Below are positions 1 through 9,500 of a stretch of 64,000 bases of DNA, one piece after another. A program made the translations under genes and the position numbers. The stretch spans positions 62,001 through 126,000 of the forward strand of contig CAZMFQ010000005.1 of the NCBI GenBank assembly GCA_964565645.1. Direction: 5' to 3'. Source of the DNA: JAHIQC01 sp964565645 (GTDB lineage: Bacteria > Actinomycetota > Coriobacteriia > Anaerosomatales > JAHIQC01). How positions within the stretch are numbered: position 1 is the first letter of the stretch; each line of letters opens with the position of its first letter. The notes under the pieces are model-generated. The model was not told where the DNA came from. It was given only the letters and a program-made list of their open reading frames with translations, and did not search any database.

Positions 1-2171
1 ACAGGCGCCGCTGGCGGGGGTAGCTCCCGCACCACGATCGTCGCGGAGCCCTGATCGCTCACGTTGCCGGCGTTGTCGAGCGCCGTGTAGGTCAGGCTGT
101 ACGTGCCCGGCGTGCTGCGGGTCACGACCGCCGAGGAGCCGGCGACCACCGTCGGGGCGCCGCCGTCGATCCGGTAGCTGATGCTGGCCACACCGGAGTT
201 CGCGTCGGTGGCCGAGAGGTTCACGTTCGCCGTGCCCTCGTACCCGAGCGGATCGGCGTCATCGGACACGAGCGGCTTGGTGAGGTCCACGAGCACCTGG
301 AGGTGCCGTGTGGGGCTCCACTGCCCGTAGGAGTCCTGTGCGGCCACATGTGCGTACCACACGCCCGTCTCGGTCGCGGTACCGGTGCCAGACGTGTTCG
401 TGGTGCTCTGCGTCGAGACAACCGTCGAGGCGTTCTTGTCGAACACGAGTCCGTAGCCGGTGATGCCCGTCCCCGTCGCGCCCCAGTCGAGCGAGACGCT
501 CGCGGAGCTTCCCCACTGCCCCGCCGGATGCGACGAGGATACGAGCGAGGTCATCACCGGTGCAGCGGGGGCACGCACGACGACGGTGGCCATGCCCGGG
601 TCGCTCACGTTGCCCGCGGCGTCGAGCGCGGAGTACGTGAGGGTGTAGGTGCCGACGGTCGAGAAGGGCACCTGTGCCGAAGACGCCGGCACGATCGTGG
701 TCGAACCGCCGTCGACCGCATAGGAGATGCTCGCCACCCCGGCGTGCGCATCGGTCGCGGCAAGCGTCACAGTGCCCGCCGAAGTGTAGCCCGCGGGATC
801 GACGTCATCGGAGACGGAGGGTTTGGTGACGTCCACGAGCACCTGGCGGTGCTTCGGCGCGCTCCATCTGCCCAGTGAATCGTGTGCGGCGACGTGCGCA
901 TACCACACCCCGCTCGTCGCGGACCGTGTAGCCGAAGTCGCTGTCGTGTTCACCACCGCAGGCGTCGTCGATTCGGTCTGATCGAACACCAAGCCGTAAC
1001 CATCCACGGCGCCGGTCGCGCTCCAGGCCAGGTCGACGCTCGGGTCGGACACCCACTCGCCCAGCGGGTGCGAAGTCGACTCGAGCCACGAGACCACCGG
1101 TGCTGCGACGGGAGAGGTCCAGGTGGTGCCGTCGACGGTCCGCACGACTGTGCCGTTCCAGCCGACCGCGACCGCCTTGTTGGGGCCGAGCACCGCGACA
1201 TCCTCGAGGTAACCGGTCGTTCCTGAGGTCTGGTTCGTCCATGTCGCCCCGTTGTTGTCCGTGCGCAGTATCTTGCCGGAGTATCCGACCGCCCACCCAG
1301 TGCCGTCGGCCCCAAGGTCGACTCCGGCGATCTCAGTGGTCAGTCCCGTAGTCGACGCGATCCAGCTCGTACCTCCGTTGAGGGTATAGCGCGCCATGCC
1401 GCCCTCGCCGACGGCGATGCCCGCCAGGTCCGTGCCGAACGAGATGTCGAGCATCTTGCCTGTCCCCGTCACGGTCTGTCGGGTCCAAGCGGTCCCGTTC
1501 CACACCCATATGACCGAGATCGTGGGCGTCTTGAAGACATCCTGGCCGCACACCCAGACCTTGGTCGAGGAGCGCGCTTCCACTCCGTACAGATAGCCCA
1601 GACCGTCCTTGGGGAACGGCGGCTGCGTCTCGGGCGGATCGTATGAGCCAAGAAGGAAGTCGAGCGGCACATCCCAGAAGGACCCCGCGTTGACGGTACG
1701 GGCAGCCATCGGCGGTGTGCCCTGTGCGCCCCCGACTCCAAAGCCCGTCGTGTTGCTCACGAAGTCGAGGTCGTACGTGCGATCGACGACATACGAAGGC
1801 CCGAACAGGTCATCCGAGACGAGTGTCCATGTCTCGCCCGCGTCGGTCGTCTTCAGGACTTGGCCGGTGAGCGAAACGACCCAGCCGTGGCTCGCGTCCG
1901 AGAAGGATACGCCGCGGAAGTCATATGCGTCACCCGAGCGCACCACGCGCCAGCTCGCACCGGCGTCGGTCGTCTTGATGATGGTCCCGGACGCGCCCGC
2001 GGCATAGCCGGTCGTCGAGTCGACGAAGGTCACGCATCGCAGATTGCTTGTCACGGTCCCGCTCTCGACAGGGACTGCGGCGGCCGGCGAAACCGGTGAC
2101 ATCGGCGCCCCGAGCACCAGGAGACATGCGGCCAACAACACAGATACGGTACGCCGGAACACGGTGATCAC
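1..2171 (-). CDS. Secreted YCF48/BNR-like and Ig-like repeat protein (3' end beyond window)
   Basis: The reading frame stays open to the window edge, so the C-terminus is missing. It opens with a signal peptide (VFRRTVSVLLAACLLVLGAP, then an Ala-rich cleavage region). The N-terminal part, encoded at about 1095-2100, holds several short repeats of the form GWAVG-x-G-x(I/V)LRT-x(D/N)-GATW, typical of YCF48/BNR beta-propellers. Two Ig-like modules follow, each with a WYAHVAA motif and ending in VVVRxP. These modules match the Ig-like units of the surface protein at 26252-29935, which ends in cell-wall-binding repeats, so this gene may end the same way outside the window. I chose GTG 2171, giving a GTGA overlap with the upstream lipoprotein gene; GTG 2162 is also possible. 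It is the last gene seen of the formate dehydrogenase module. Surface location is inferred; the function is unknown. Confidence 0.8.
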   Translation of the reverse strand, partial: MITVFRRTVSVLLAACLLVLGAPMSPVSPAAAVPVESGTVTSNLRCVTFVDSTTGYAAGASGTIIKTTDAGASWRVVRSGDAYDFRGVSFSDASHGWVVSLTGQVLKTTDAGETWTLVSDDLFGPSYVVDRTYDLDFVSNTTGFGVGGAQGTPPMAARTVNAGSFWDVPLDFLLGSYDPPETQPPFPKDGLGYLYGVEARSSTKVWVCGQDVFKTPTISVIWVWNGTAWTRQTVTGTGKMLDISFGTDLAGIAVGEGGMARYTLNGGTSWIASTTGLTTEIAGVDLGADGTGWAVGYSGKILRTDNNGATWTNQTSGTTGYLEDVAVLGPNKAVAVGWNGTVVRTVDGTTWTSPVAAPVVSWLESTSHPLGEWVSDPSVDLAWSATGAVDGYGLVFDQTESTTPAVVNTTATSATRSATSGVWYAHVAAHDSLGRWSAPKHRQVLVDVTKPSVSDDVDPAGYTSAGTVTLAATDAHAGVASISYAVDGGSTTIVPASSAQVPFSTVGTYTLTYSALDAAGNVSDPGMATVVVRAPAAPVMTSLVSSSHPAGQWGSSASVSLDWGATGTGITGYGLVFDKNASTVVSTQSTTNTSGTGTATETGVWYAHVAAQDSYGQWSPTRHLQVLVDLTKPLVSDDADPLGYEGTANVNLSATDANSGVASISYRIDGGAPTVVAGSSAVVTRSTPGTYSLTYTALDNAGNVSDQGSATIVVRELPPPAAP

Positions 2172-3010
2172 TTCCCTATCGCCCCCGCTACTTCGAGGAC
2201 CTTGGCCTTGATCGAACTGCCGCTGGCTCCGGTCGCCGCGCCCTCAACGACCACTAGGACCGCGCCGTCGACGAAAGCGGCGGCCGAGACCTTGCCATTG
2301 ACGCCGTAGTAGACCGAGCGCCCAGCAGTCGTCGTCTGCGAGGAGCCCGTTGGATAGGACGGCTTGATGACCCGATCCAGCTCGCGCTTGGCTGCCGTCG
2401 CGTCCTTGAACTGCTCCGCGACGATCACCGCCTTGAGCAATGTGCCGGGAGTCGCGGGCAGGTAGTCGCGCGTGAGGGTGAACGGATCGGCGATGAGCCC
2501 TTGCCCGACGAGTCCCGCCACGGAATCGGGCGTGAAGGAAGCGAGCGTCAGGATCGGCCCCGCGGGATCCTCCTCGCCGGGCGTACCGGGATCCTGGCCC
2601 GGGTCCGCAGGTTGACCCGTGCTGGGTGAGTCCGCGCCCGGTGTCTTCCCGGCCTCGATATCGGCGAGTTGCGTCTTGGCCTTGCGATAGGCGGCGTCGA
2701 GTTTGAGGATCTCGGTGAGCGAGGACCTGGCTGCTTCCAGGTCGCCCCCGCGGATCGCCGCCTGGGCCTCGGCGTAGAGCTTCGCCAGCTTCGCATGCAG
2801 ATCGCAGGTCTCCACCTTGGTCACGACGGAGTACTCGCCCACCTCCTCGGCGGGAACCTCGATCTCCTCCGTCGTGTCGGAGACGATCTCGCCCTCCGTG
2901 CACAGGACGATCTCACCGGTCCGCACGGTGACCATCTTCTTCTTGCAGCCCCCGGGCAGCAGGAGCGCCATCGCGAGGAACATGATCGACACGAGCCGTA
3001 GATACCTCAT
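2168..3010 (-). CDS. TPR-containing lipoprotein of unknown function
   Basis: The N-terminus is a lipoprotein signal peptide with lipobox LPGGC, followed by KKK, so the mature protein should be lipid-anchored on the outer face of the membrane. Residues about 75-120 look like one or two TPR-type helical hairpins (LAKLYAEAQAAIRGGDLEAA). A Gly/Pro/Asp-rich linker leads to a C-terminal domain of about 125 residues. That layout, and weak similarity in the C-terminal domain (a short hydrophobic strand, an AK-rich helix, then a Tyr-rich strand pair), match the TPR membrane protein at 29955-30752 in the second module. The start overlaps the upstream membrane-protein gene by 4 bp (ATGA), implying translational coupling. 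No enzymatic motif is visible, so a scaffold or assembly role is only a guess. Confidence 0.8.
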   Translation of the reverse strand: MRYLRLVSIMFLAMALLLPGGCKKKMVTVRTGEIVLCTEGEIVSDTTEEIEVPAEEVGEYSVVTKVETCDLHAKLAKLYAEAQAAIRGGDLEAARSSLTEILKLDAAYRKAKTQLADIEAGKTPGADSPSTGQPADPGQDPGTPGEEDPAGPILTLASFTPDSVAGLVGQGLIADPFTLTRDYLPATPGTLLKAVIVAEQFKDATAAKRELDRVIKPSYPTGSSQTTTAGRSVYYGVNGKVSAAAFVDGAVLVVVEGAATGASGSSIKAKVLEVAGAIGK

Positions 3011-4419
3011 GAGCGTCCCTCCACAAGGGGTGATTGGCTATCGTTGTCCAGCGTACCGGTCATACGCACCAACATCAGGTTCGTCCCGGCCGCGACGAGG
3101 CATGACCCGAGCGCGATCATCTGCCAGACAGCCACAGCGGGCTTCATCACCATTGATGCGAACTCCGTGCCGTAGTCCTGCTGGACCTCAGCAGGGATCC
3201 AAGAGACCCACGTGTGCAGCGGCACGTCACGCAGCGTCCACCAGGCGAATACCGTGATCATCGAGGCCGCCAAGAGCAGGGCGGCGCCGGAGCCGGAGCC
3301 GGAGCGGCGGGCGGACACGAAGACCAGGAGCGCGAGCGCGAACGCAAGCCATGCGGCCACCGTCTCGTAACCGAGCATCGAGAACCCGACCTCGAACGCC
3401 TGGCCTGAACTCAGGCCCCCTCTTACGACGACGTCGATCGCCGGGGTGATCATCCCCAGTCCCGCCGCGATCAGGGCCAAGAGCGCGATGAGACCGAGCG
3501 GTCGCTCCTTTGCACGGGCGCCGAACATCGCGGACGGGGCGAACAGCATAGCCAGCGCCGATACTCCGACCGCCACACATGCGAGCACCTGTGCAAGGAG
3601 GATCGGACGGGGACCCAGGACCCCCACAGCCGACTCCACAAGCGTGAACAATGTGATCACGGCAGGAGCGACTGCGATCGCCGAACCTGATAGCGTGCCC
3701 CCGCGGCCCGGGCCGAGGGAGAGCACCATCAGGAACAGGACTGCAGACGCTCCTGCCGCGAGCAGCACACGCGGCTCCATCAATCGTGTCCACGCCAGTC
3801 CGTAGAACAGGGGAAGCGCAAGTCCGGACAGTATCGCAGCGGACGATGCGATCAGGGTGACCCGGGTTCCCCCGCGCTGGAAGCGGTGCGAGAGATACGC
3901 GACTGCAACGACCCACAGAACCACACCCGTCACGATCCCCGACTGCGCCTCGACATATCGCACCAGGAGCGAGAACGAACTGGGGCGCTCCCAGTTCGCG
4001 AGGACGCCGGCGCCTGCCGTAAGAAGAAGGAGCAGGCTCGCCACGCGGCGAAGGCGGTCATCCTGCGACACGACGCCGACTGCCGCCAGCAGGGACCCCG
4101 CGAACACCGTGGTCCAGAACGCCACCACCGATCCGGCGGGCGCATCACTGCTGCGATTGGCAAGGATGATAAGCGGCGAGACGAGGGTTGCGGCCACCGT
4201 CGCGAGTGCGACCGGAAGCGCCTCACTCAAGACCCAGGGGCCCGAGCCCGAAACGCCCTGCCTCCTGCTTGGTGCACCGTGAACGAGCAGTACGAGCAGC
4301 CCTGAGGCGATCGCCGATGTCCCCGCAACCACCGACGGACCGACTCGGCCCACGGTGGTCGTGGAGAACACGAAGGACAGGCTCGCCATGACCGCGACCA
4401 CGGACCAGGCCAGTGGCAT
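3007..4419 (-). CDS. Polytopic integral membrane protein, unknown
   Basis: About 470 residues with roughly a dozen hydrophobic segments separated by short Arg-rich loops. I see no cofactor motif, transporter signature or conserved charged helix that would place it in a known family. The open frame extends upstream through a perfect GC hairpin at 4449-4479, which makes an upstream start unlikely; I therefore use ATG 4419 (MPLAWSVV). It is followed by the TPR lipoprotein (4-bp overlap) and the surface protein, so the three are probably one transcription unit trailing the formate dehydrogenase and hexaheme cytochrome genes. In the parallel hydrogenase module this position is held by an unrelated ATPase-like gene. 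It could be an exporter or membrane anchor for the surface protein, but nothing in the sequence proves that. Confidence 0.7.
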   Translation of the reverse strand: MPLAWSVVAVMASLSFVFSTTTVGRVGPSVVAGTSAIASGLLVLLVHGAPSRRQGVSGSGPWVLSEALPVALATVAATLVSPLIILANRSSDAPAGSVVAFWTTVFAGSLLAAVGVVSQDDRLRRVASLLLLLTAGAGVLANWERPSSFSLLVRYVEAQSGIVTGVVLWVVAVAYLSHRFQRGGTRVTLIASSAAILSGLALPLFYGLAWTRLMEPRVLLAAGASAVLFLMVLSLGPGRGGTLSGSAIAVAPAVITLFTLVESAVGVLGPRPILLAQVLACVAVGVSALAMLFAPSAMFGARAKERPLGLIALLALIAAGLGMITPAIDVVVRGGLSSGQAFEVGFSMLGYETVAAWLAFALALLVFVSARRSGSGSGAALLLAASMITVFAWWTLRDVPLHTWVSWIPAEVQQDYGTEFASMVMKPAVAVWQMIALGSCLVAAGTNLMLVRMTGTLDNDSQSPLVEGRS

Positions 4420-4448
4420 GAGAATCGGCTTAGACAGCGCCGTAGCGT

Positions 4449-4479
4449 GGGGAAGGCCGGACTCTGTCCGGCCTTCCCC
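4449..4479 (-). terminator. Perfect 14-bp GC hairpin after the hexaheme cytochrome gene
   Basis: The arms GGGGAAGGCCGGAC and GTCCGGCCTTCCCC pair perfectly over 14 bp around a 3-nt loop, 38 bp past the stop codon of the cytochrome gene. There is no U-run on either side, so it is not a textbook intrinsic terminator; it may act as a partial terminator or as a 3' stabiliser that lets the cytochrome message outlast the downstream genes. The other hexaheme gene (32237-33550) has an equivalent hairpin. Confidence 0.6.
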
Positions 4480-4517
4480 TCCGGTACGGTATGGCCGCAC
4501 CAGGCGCATTCGACTCC

Positions 4518-5732
4518 CTACTTGTTGTGGCAGCTCTCGCACACACCGCGGCTGTCCATGCGCAGAAGCGCATTGCCGTCGGTGGGCGGAACGCCGCCCG
4601 TGCCACTGTTGGGCTGAGGATCGGTCGCGTCGGCGATGTTGGCGTAGCCAGTCATCACCTTGCTCGAACCATGCGCAACATGGCAGGTCAGGCAGTCGAG
4701 CCAGTCACTGCTGGAGTTGGTTCCCACATCGGCGTTGCCGTCATGGGCCAGCGGCAGAGGCTGGGTCGTGATCACAAGCGAACGGGCGCCCAGGTAGTTG
4801 CTGAGCGGCACGTTCACGGGGTGGCGATGACGAACGACCGCGCCGAAGCCGTCGTTGCTGTCATAGCCGAGTGCGGCGTTGACCACACCCGCGGAGTTCT
4901 CCGCGCCCGTGGGGTTGATGTACTGGATGTGACATCCCGCACACCAGCCACTCATGCCCTTGTCAGCATCCGGCACGGTGTCGCCATTGCGATCCGGAGC
5001 CTTGGCGTACATGGGCTGCGTGTAGTTGGGCGTGTAGGTCGAGACCTGGGAGGCCCCGGCCTCATGCAGCAACCAACCCATCGCGGGGTAGCCGGGCTCG
5101 GCGGAGACGACCCAAGGGGTCGGCATCGGGTCCTCGGGCGTGTAGCCCGGGGCCGTACCGTCGTAGCCACCGACGACCGCAGCGGCAGGACGCTCGAGAG
5201 CAGGCAGAACGTCCTTGAGCAGGCGGTAGTTCGAGCTACCGTGCACGTCGTGACAGGTCGAACAGGACATCTCGACCTGCGGGCCGTCCTTGAGGTTGCC
5301 AAGGATGTCCGGCTCGGTCGAACCGCCGTAGACCATCCACGAAGAACCGGTGTACATGTGCTGGGTGGGGAACAACGTCGCCTCGAAACCACCACCGTTG
5401 AGCGGATCGTTCTGCGTACCGTTCGTCGTACCTTCGTAGATACCGGTCTCGACGTTGGTCTCGGCGCCAAGGCTCACGGAGTCGTGGCACGTGTAGCAGA
5501 ACTGGTAGATCTCGCTCGCAGTGCTGATCAACAGCGCGCTGCCCTGCGTCAGGTCGGTCTTGGTCCACGTGATCGAACTCGCGGCCGTGTGCGCACGGTG
5601 ACAACCCGCGCACGCATCGGTGTCCATCGAGTAGCCACCGTGGATCGAGAAGTTCGCCATCGCAACACCAGGGGTCAAGGCGATGATGATTGCCGCGGTC
5701 ACGACCGCGAGCGCGATAAGGCGCTTACGCAT
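4518..5732 (-). CDS. OmcS-like secreted hexaheme c-type cytochrome
   Basis: A signal peptide (MRKRLIALAVV to an AMA-N cleavage area) is followed by six CxxCH motifs: CAGCH, CYTCH, CSTCH, CAGCH, CLTCH and CESCH. Their surroundings follow the layout I recall for the Geobacter filament cytochrome OmcS: first heme CHxxH (here CHRAH), third heme CHDxHG followed by a basic stretch, fourth heme after MSxWC, then an RHP motif, fifth heme CLTCHxAH, last heme CxxCH close to the C-terminus. In OmcS the second His of CHxxH binds a heme of the next subunit. I chose ATG 5732 because it has GGGGAGG about 10 nt upstream; GTG 5741 would overlap fdhB by 4 bp. It directly follows fdhG-fdhB, so it is the likely electron acceptor of the dehydrogenase. 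Filament formation is an inference. Confidence 0.85.
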   Translation of the reverse strand: MRKRLIALAVVTAAIIIALTPGVAMANFSIHGGYSMDTDACAGCHRAHTAASSITWTKTDLTQGSALLISTASEIYQFCYTCHDSVSLGAETNVETGIYEGTTNGTQNDPLNGGGFEATLFPTQHMYTGSSWMVYGGSTEPDILGNLKDGPQVEMSCSTCHDVHGSSNYRLLKDVLPALERPAAAVVGGYDGTAPGYTPEDPMPTPWVVSAEPGYPAMGWLLHEAGASQVSTYTPNYTQPMYAKAPDRNGDTVPDADKGMSGWCAGCHIQYINPTGAENSAGVVNAALGYDSNDGFGAVVRHRHPVNVPLSNYLGARSLVITTQPLPLAHDGNADVGTNSSSDWLDCLTCHVAHGSSKVMTGYANIADATDPQPNSGTGGVPPTDGNALLRMDSRGVCESCHNK

Positions 5733-5737
5733 ACTGA

Positions 5738-6583
5738 TCACCCCTCCCCATTGGCAAGGCGGATACGACGTGCGATCACCGCGATGATACCACCGGCGAC
5801 CAGCGTCGGCACCACAGTCGCCTTGCTCACAGACTCGGTGAGCATGCTCGAAAGCATCGGCGTGATGTGATCCTCGACGAACGGGTCAGCCTTAGGAGCG
5901 GCAAGGACGTACTTCTTGCTCGCCCAGAACACGCTGCCATCGCCCTGATAGGAGATGTAGCCGCCCGAAGCGATAAGGCCGCCGGCACCGATGATGCTCT
6001 CGCGGGTCTCCCACTTCATGGCCTTGGACGGGCATGTGTACACGCATGTCGGCTCGTGCTTCTTCTCCGGGACCGCGATGACTTCCGCGTCCGAAGCGCG
6101 CGTCGGGTTGGGCTCGCCGTAGGCGGCATCCAGATCGGCATCCGATCCGGCGACACCGTTGCACAGCGTGCACTTCCACGACTTGGCACTCGCGAACAGA
6201 TCGCTACCGACACCGACCTTGGGGTAACCGCCCCGCTGGCAGTCGGACGTGCACTGCCTGGTGCACTTGACTCCGAGGGCATTCGTGCCGTCGGGGGTGC
6301 ACTTGGTCGGATCGATTGCGACAGCACCGTCCGCCTTCTTCTCGAGAGCGCCGAAAGGACAGCGCTTCACGCAAGGAGGATCGGGGCAGTGCCAGCAGCT
6401 GAACCTGATGAACGGACCCATATCCAGCCGCTTCTGGCTCTTGATGATGACGCGCTGATCCGGAGCGGTCTTGTGAACGCCCGGGTTCAGAGCCTTCATC
6501 TTCCACTTGCGCTTGCAGCTGATGACACAGCCGTTGCAGCGCATACACTTATCTACATCTTGGAAAACAGCCATAGTAGCCAC
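5738..6583 (-). CDS. fdhB: Formate dehydrogenase iron-sulfur subunit with C-terminal membrane anchor
   Basis: A ferredoxin-type electron-transfer subunit. The first cluster motif is C13-x2-C16-x2-C19-x3-C23, followed by CWHCPDPPC-x3-CP, a CTRQC/C group, CTLC, and a late C-x3-CP, which together can bind four [4Fe-4S] clusters as in FdnH/FdoH-type beta subunits. A single hydrophobic helix near the C-terminus (about residues 250-270), followed by ARRIRLANGEG, would anchor it with the clusters on the outside. The GTG start at 6583 sits 9 nt after AAGGAGG, and that Shine-Dalgarno overlaps the fdhG stop codon; ATG 6574 would be too far away. No cytochrome b gamma subunit follows. A hexaheme cytochrome gene comes next instead, which suggests electrons go to hemes rather than directly to quinone. 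Confidence 0.92.
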   Translation of the reverse strand: MATMAVFQDVDKCMRCNGCVISCKRKWKMKALNPGVHKTAPDQRVIIKSQKRLDMGPFIRFSCWHCPDPPCVKRCPFGALEKKADGAVAIDPTKCTPDGTNALGVKCTRQCTSDCQRGGYPKVGVGSDLFASAKSWKCTLCNGVAGSDADLDAAYGEPNPTRASDAEVIAVPEKKHEPTCVYTCPSKAMKWETRESIIGAGGLIASGGYISYQGDGSVFWASKKYVLAAPKADPFVEDHITPMLSSMLTESVSKATVVPTLVAGGIIAVIARRIRLANGEG

Positions 6584-6597
6584 TGATCGTCACCTCC

Positions 6598-9500
6598 TTA
6601 GATGATCTTCTCGATCTCGCACAGACAGGCCTTGTACTCAGGGATCGTCGTGTTCGCGTCCCCTGCATCGATGCAGAGGTCGTTGGCGCGACTACCGGTA
6701 GACAGACCGCGGTCACCCCAATGCCATGGAATGGCCACGACGCCCTGACCGACGCGCTGGTTCGACTGCAGGCCGACGCCGACCCGGGCACGGAAGCCCT
6801 TCGCGAAGCCGGTCGCACCGACGGTGCGAGCCTCCTGGTCGGCCACGCTGTCACTGCGAGCAGTGACCACGTTGACCCAGTCGCCGGTGTTGATGCCACG
6901 CGCGGCCGCGTCGATGGAGTTGATCTCCACCCACGGCTCGGGCTCGGCCTCGACGTTCCACGGGTTGTTGCGGGTGATGGGGCCGCCCTGGAAGTGCTCG
7001 ACGCACCGGATGGAGGTGAGCACCAGCGGGAACAGCGCCGGATCGTGGGAGCGACCGATAGCGGCCACATTGCTGTCCGACTTGATCAGATCGAACGCCG
7101 CGCCACCGCGAGTGTTGCGTCCCCACGCGGCAAGCAGATCGCCACGAGGAGTCTCGTAGGGCTCGGTGTGTCCCGGGAAGCGACCGGACATCGCCACGCC
7201 GCCCTGGTAATGCGGGCTCGTGGTGTCGCCGGCGAGCACCCTGTCGGGCACGTCGGAGAGGTTGTGGACCTTGCGATACCAACGCGAGTAGTTGAGCACC
7301 GCGGTGCGCTTGCTGACGAACAGGCGCCCGACGGAGTCGGGACCCATGAAGTAGTCCGCCACGTCGCCGGGGATGTCGCTGTTGTTGTACAGCACGCGGC
7401 GGTTGACGAGCCATGCATAGCCCCACCCGGGGTACGCGAGCGTACCGTTGGGATCGTAGGTCTCGCGGCTCTTGGCACGGTTGTACACACGCCAGTCGCT
7501 CTGACCGGTGTGCTTACGCGCGTTCAGCGTGCTGCTGTAGCCGTCGACATAGATCCACATCGTTCCGCCAGCGGACTGACCCGAGCACATCTCACGATAG
7601 CCCAGTTCAGCGACCCACTCAGAGCCGTACACGGTCGTCATGGCCGTGGTGGCGGCGCTCGGATCGGCGTCGTGGCCTCTCCAGACCTCCGCCAGACCGC
7701 TTACGCCGGTCTCGAAGTCGACAGCCGTGCCGGGAGTCCAACCGTAGCGATCCCCGTAGAGGACCTTGTATACGGACTCGCCGAGTCGCAGGCTGATGCC
7801 GTCCCACACGGAGCGGATGTGCGAGAACACGCCAGCGTCGTCGCAGGCCTTCGCGAACCTGAGAAGCAGCTCGAGATCGGACTTGCTGTTGCCGCGCGGG
7901 GTGGTCGCACGCTCGCGCCACTGCAGAACACGACCGGAGTTGGTGACGCTTCCGGCTTCTTCCACGTGTGAACACGCGGGGATGAGGTAGGTCACGCCGT
8001 CGACCTTGCGGTCGCATCCGGCGGTCTCGTTCTCGAACATGTCCACGCAAGCGAGGATGTCGAGAGCCTTGAGGCCGTCGCGGACCTTGCTCTGGTTCGG
8101 CTCGGTCACAGCGGGGTTCTGACCCCAGCAGACCATACCGGTGATCGTGCCCGCCGCCGCCTTGCGGAACATGGTGATGTGATCGTCACCGTTGGTCTTA
8201 GGCCATAGGTTGTAGATCGCGTCCATGTCCGTCCGCGAAACCACGGTGCTGTCACCGAAGAACGCCTGGGTCATGTTCCAGAAGCCGCGCTGCTGAAGTC
8301 CCATGACGCCTGCTCCGAGGTTGTAGCAATCGTCGTAGGAGCCGTCATAGGTCGCACGACCGCCGGTGCCTGAGATCGCATTGCCCCACAGGCCGTCCAT
8401 GTACTTGCCGAACGCGTTCGCGTCGTTTCCTACGGTCACGCCTCCGGAAGTCATGAGCGAGGGGTTGCCTGAATAGCCCGGGATCAGGTGATACAGGAGA
8501 CCCATATCGGTCGAGCCCTGGACGTTGTGGATACCGCGGAGAGCGTTGATCCCGCCGCCCGCACGACCCATGTTACCCATCAGCGTCTGGATCACGGCGA
8601 AGGACTTGACGTTCTGTCCGCCGCACGTGTGCTGGGTGATGCCCATCGCGTAGAGCATCGTGGTCGCGCGATAGCCGCCGGAGTAGTTGACGGTCGGGTT
8701 GTTGCCGACGCTCGAACAGCGAGAGTGAGCGATGTACTGCTCGGCGACCCAGGTCAGCTCCGCCTCGGTGCAGCCACAGATGTCGGCAACCGTCGCGGTA
8801 TCGTACGGGGCCACATGCTGCTTGAGCCGGTTGTACACGGTGTTCGCATCCGCGTCGACGGTGGCCGCGCGCTTCGGGAAATCCGTGAAGCTGTTGGCGC
8901 CAGAGACGTAGACCTCACGGTCGTAGTCAGTTCCGTCGGCCTTGACGATGAAGCGGGCGTCCGTGTACTTCGACACTCCGGCCACAGAGACGACATTGCC
9001 TCCGGCGTCGGGGAAGAAGGATCCGGCGCTCGTGTCGTTCAAGTGAGCGAAGAACGCGGTCTTCGTACCTGCAGGTACCGCGGATCCCGCATCTTCCATC
9101 TGGTCGATGATGTACTTGACCAGACCGTTGATGAACGCGATGTCGGTTCCCGGGCGGATCCGGATGTAGCGGTCCGCCTGGCGCGCGGTGCGGGTCTGGC
9201 GAGGATCGATGACGACCATCGTCGCGCCCTTGTCACGCGCCTTGTTGATGTGGGCCATCGACGCCGGATGGTTCTCCGACGGGTTGGCACCCATGACCAC
9301 GATGAGCGTCGCATTGCCCATGTCGGTCCAGTTGTTCGTCATGGCACCACGTCCGAATGCGGCGGCCAGACCGGCCACCGTGGACGAGTGTCATATACGG
9401 GCCTGGTGCTCGGTGTTCGTCGTTCCGAACTCCGCCACCAACTTGCGGTAGAGATAGTTGGGCTCGTTGTTGATGTGCGACGAGCCGAGGAACGCAACGG

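Noticed and set aside
9391..9393. Stop codon splitting the formate dehydrogenase, possible pseudogene
   Set aside because: The frame is unchanged on both sides, the context is that of a selenocysteine site, and a SECIS and tRNA-Sec are present.
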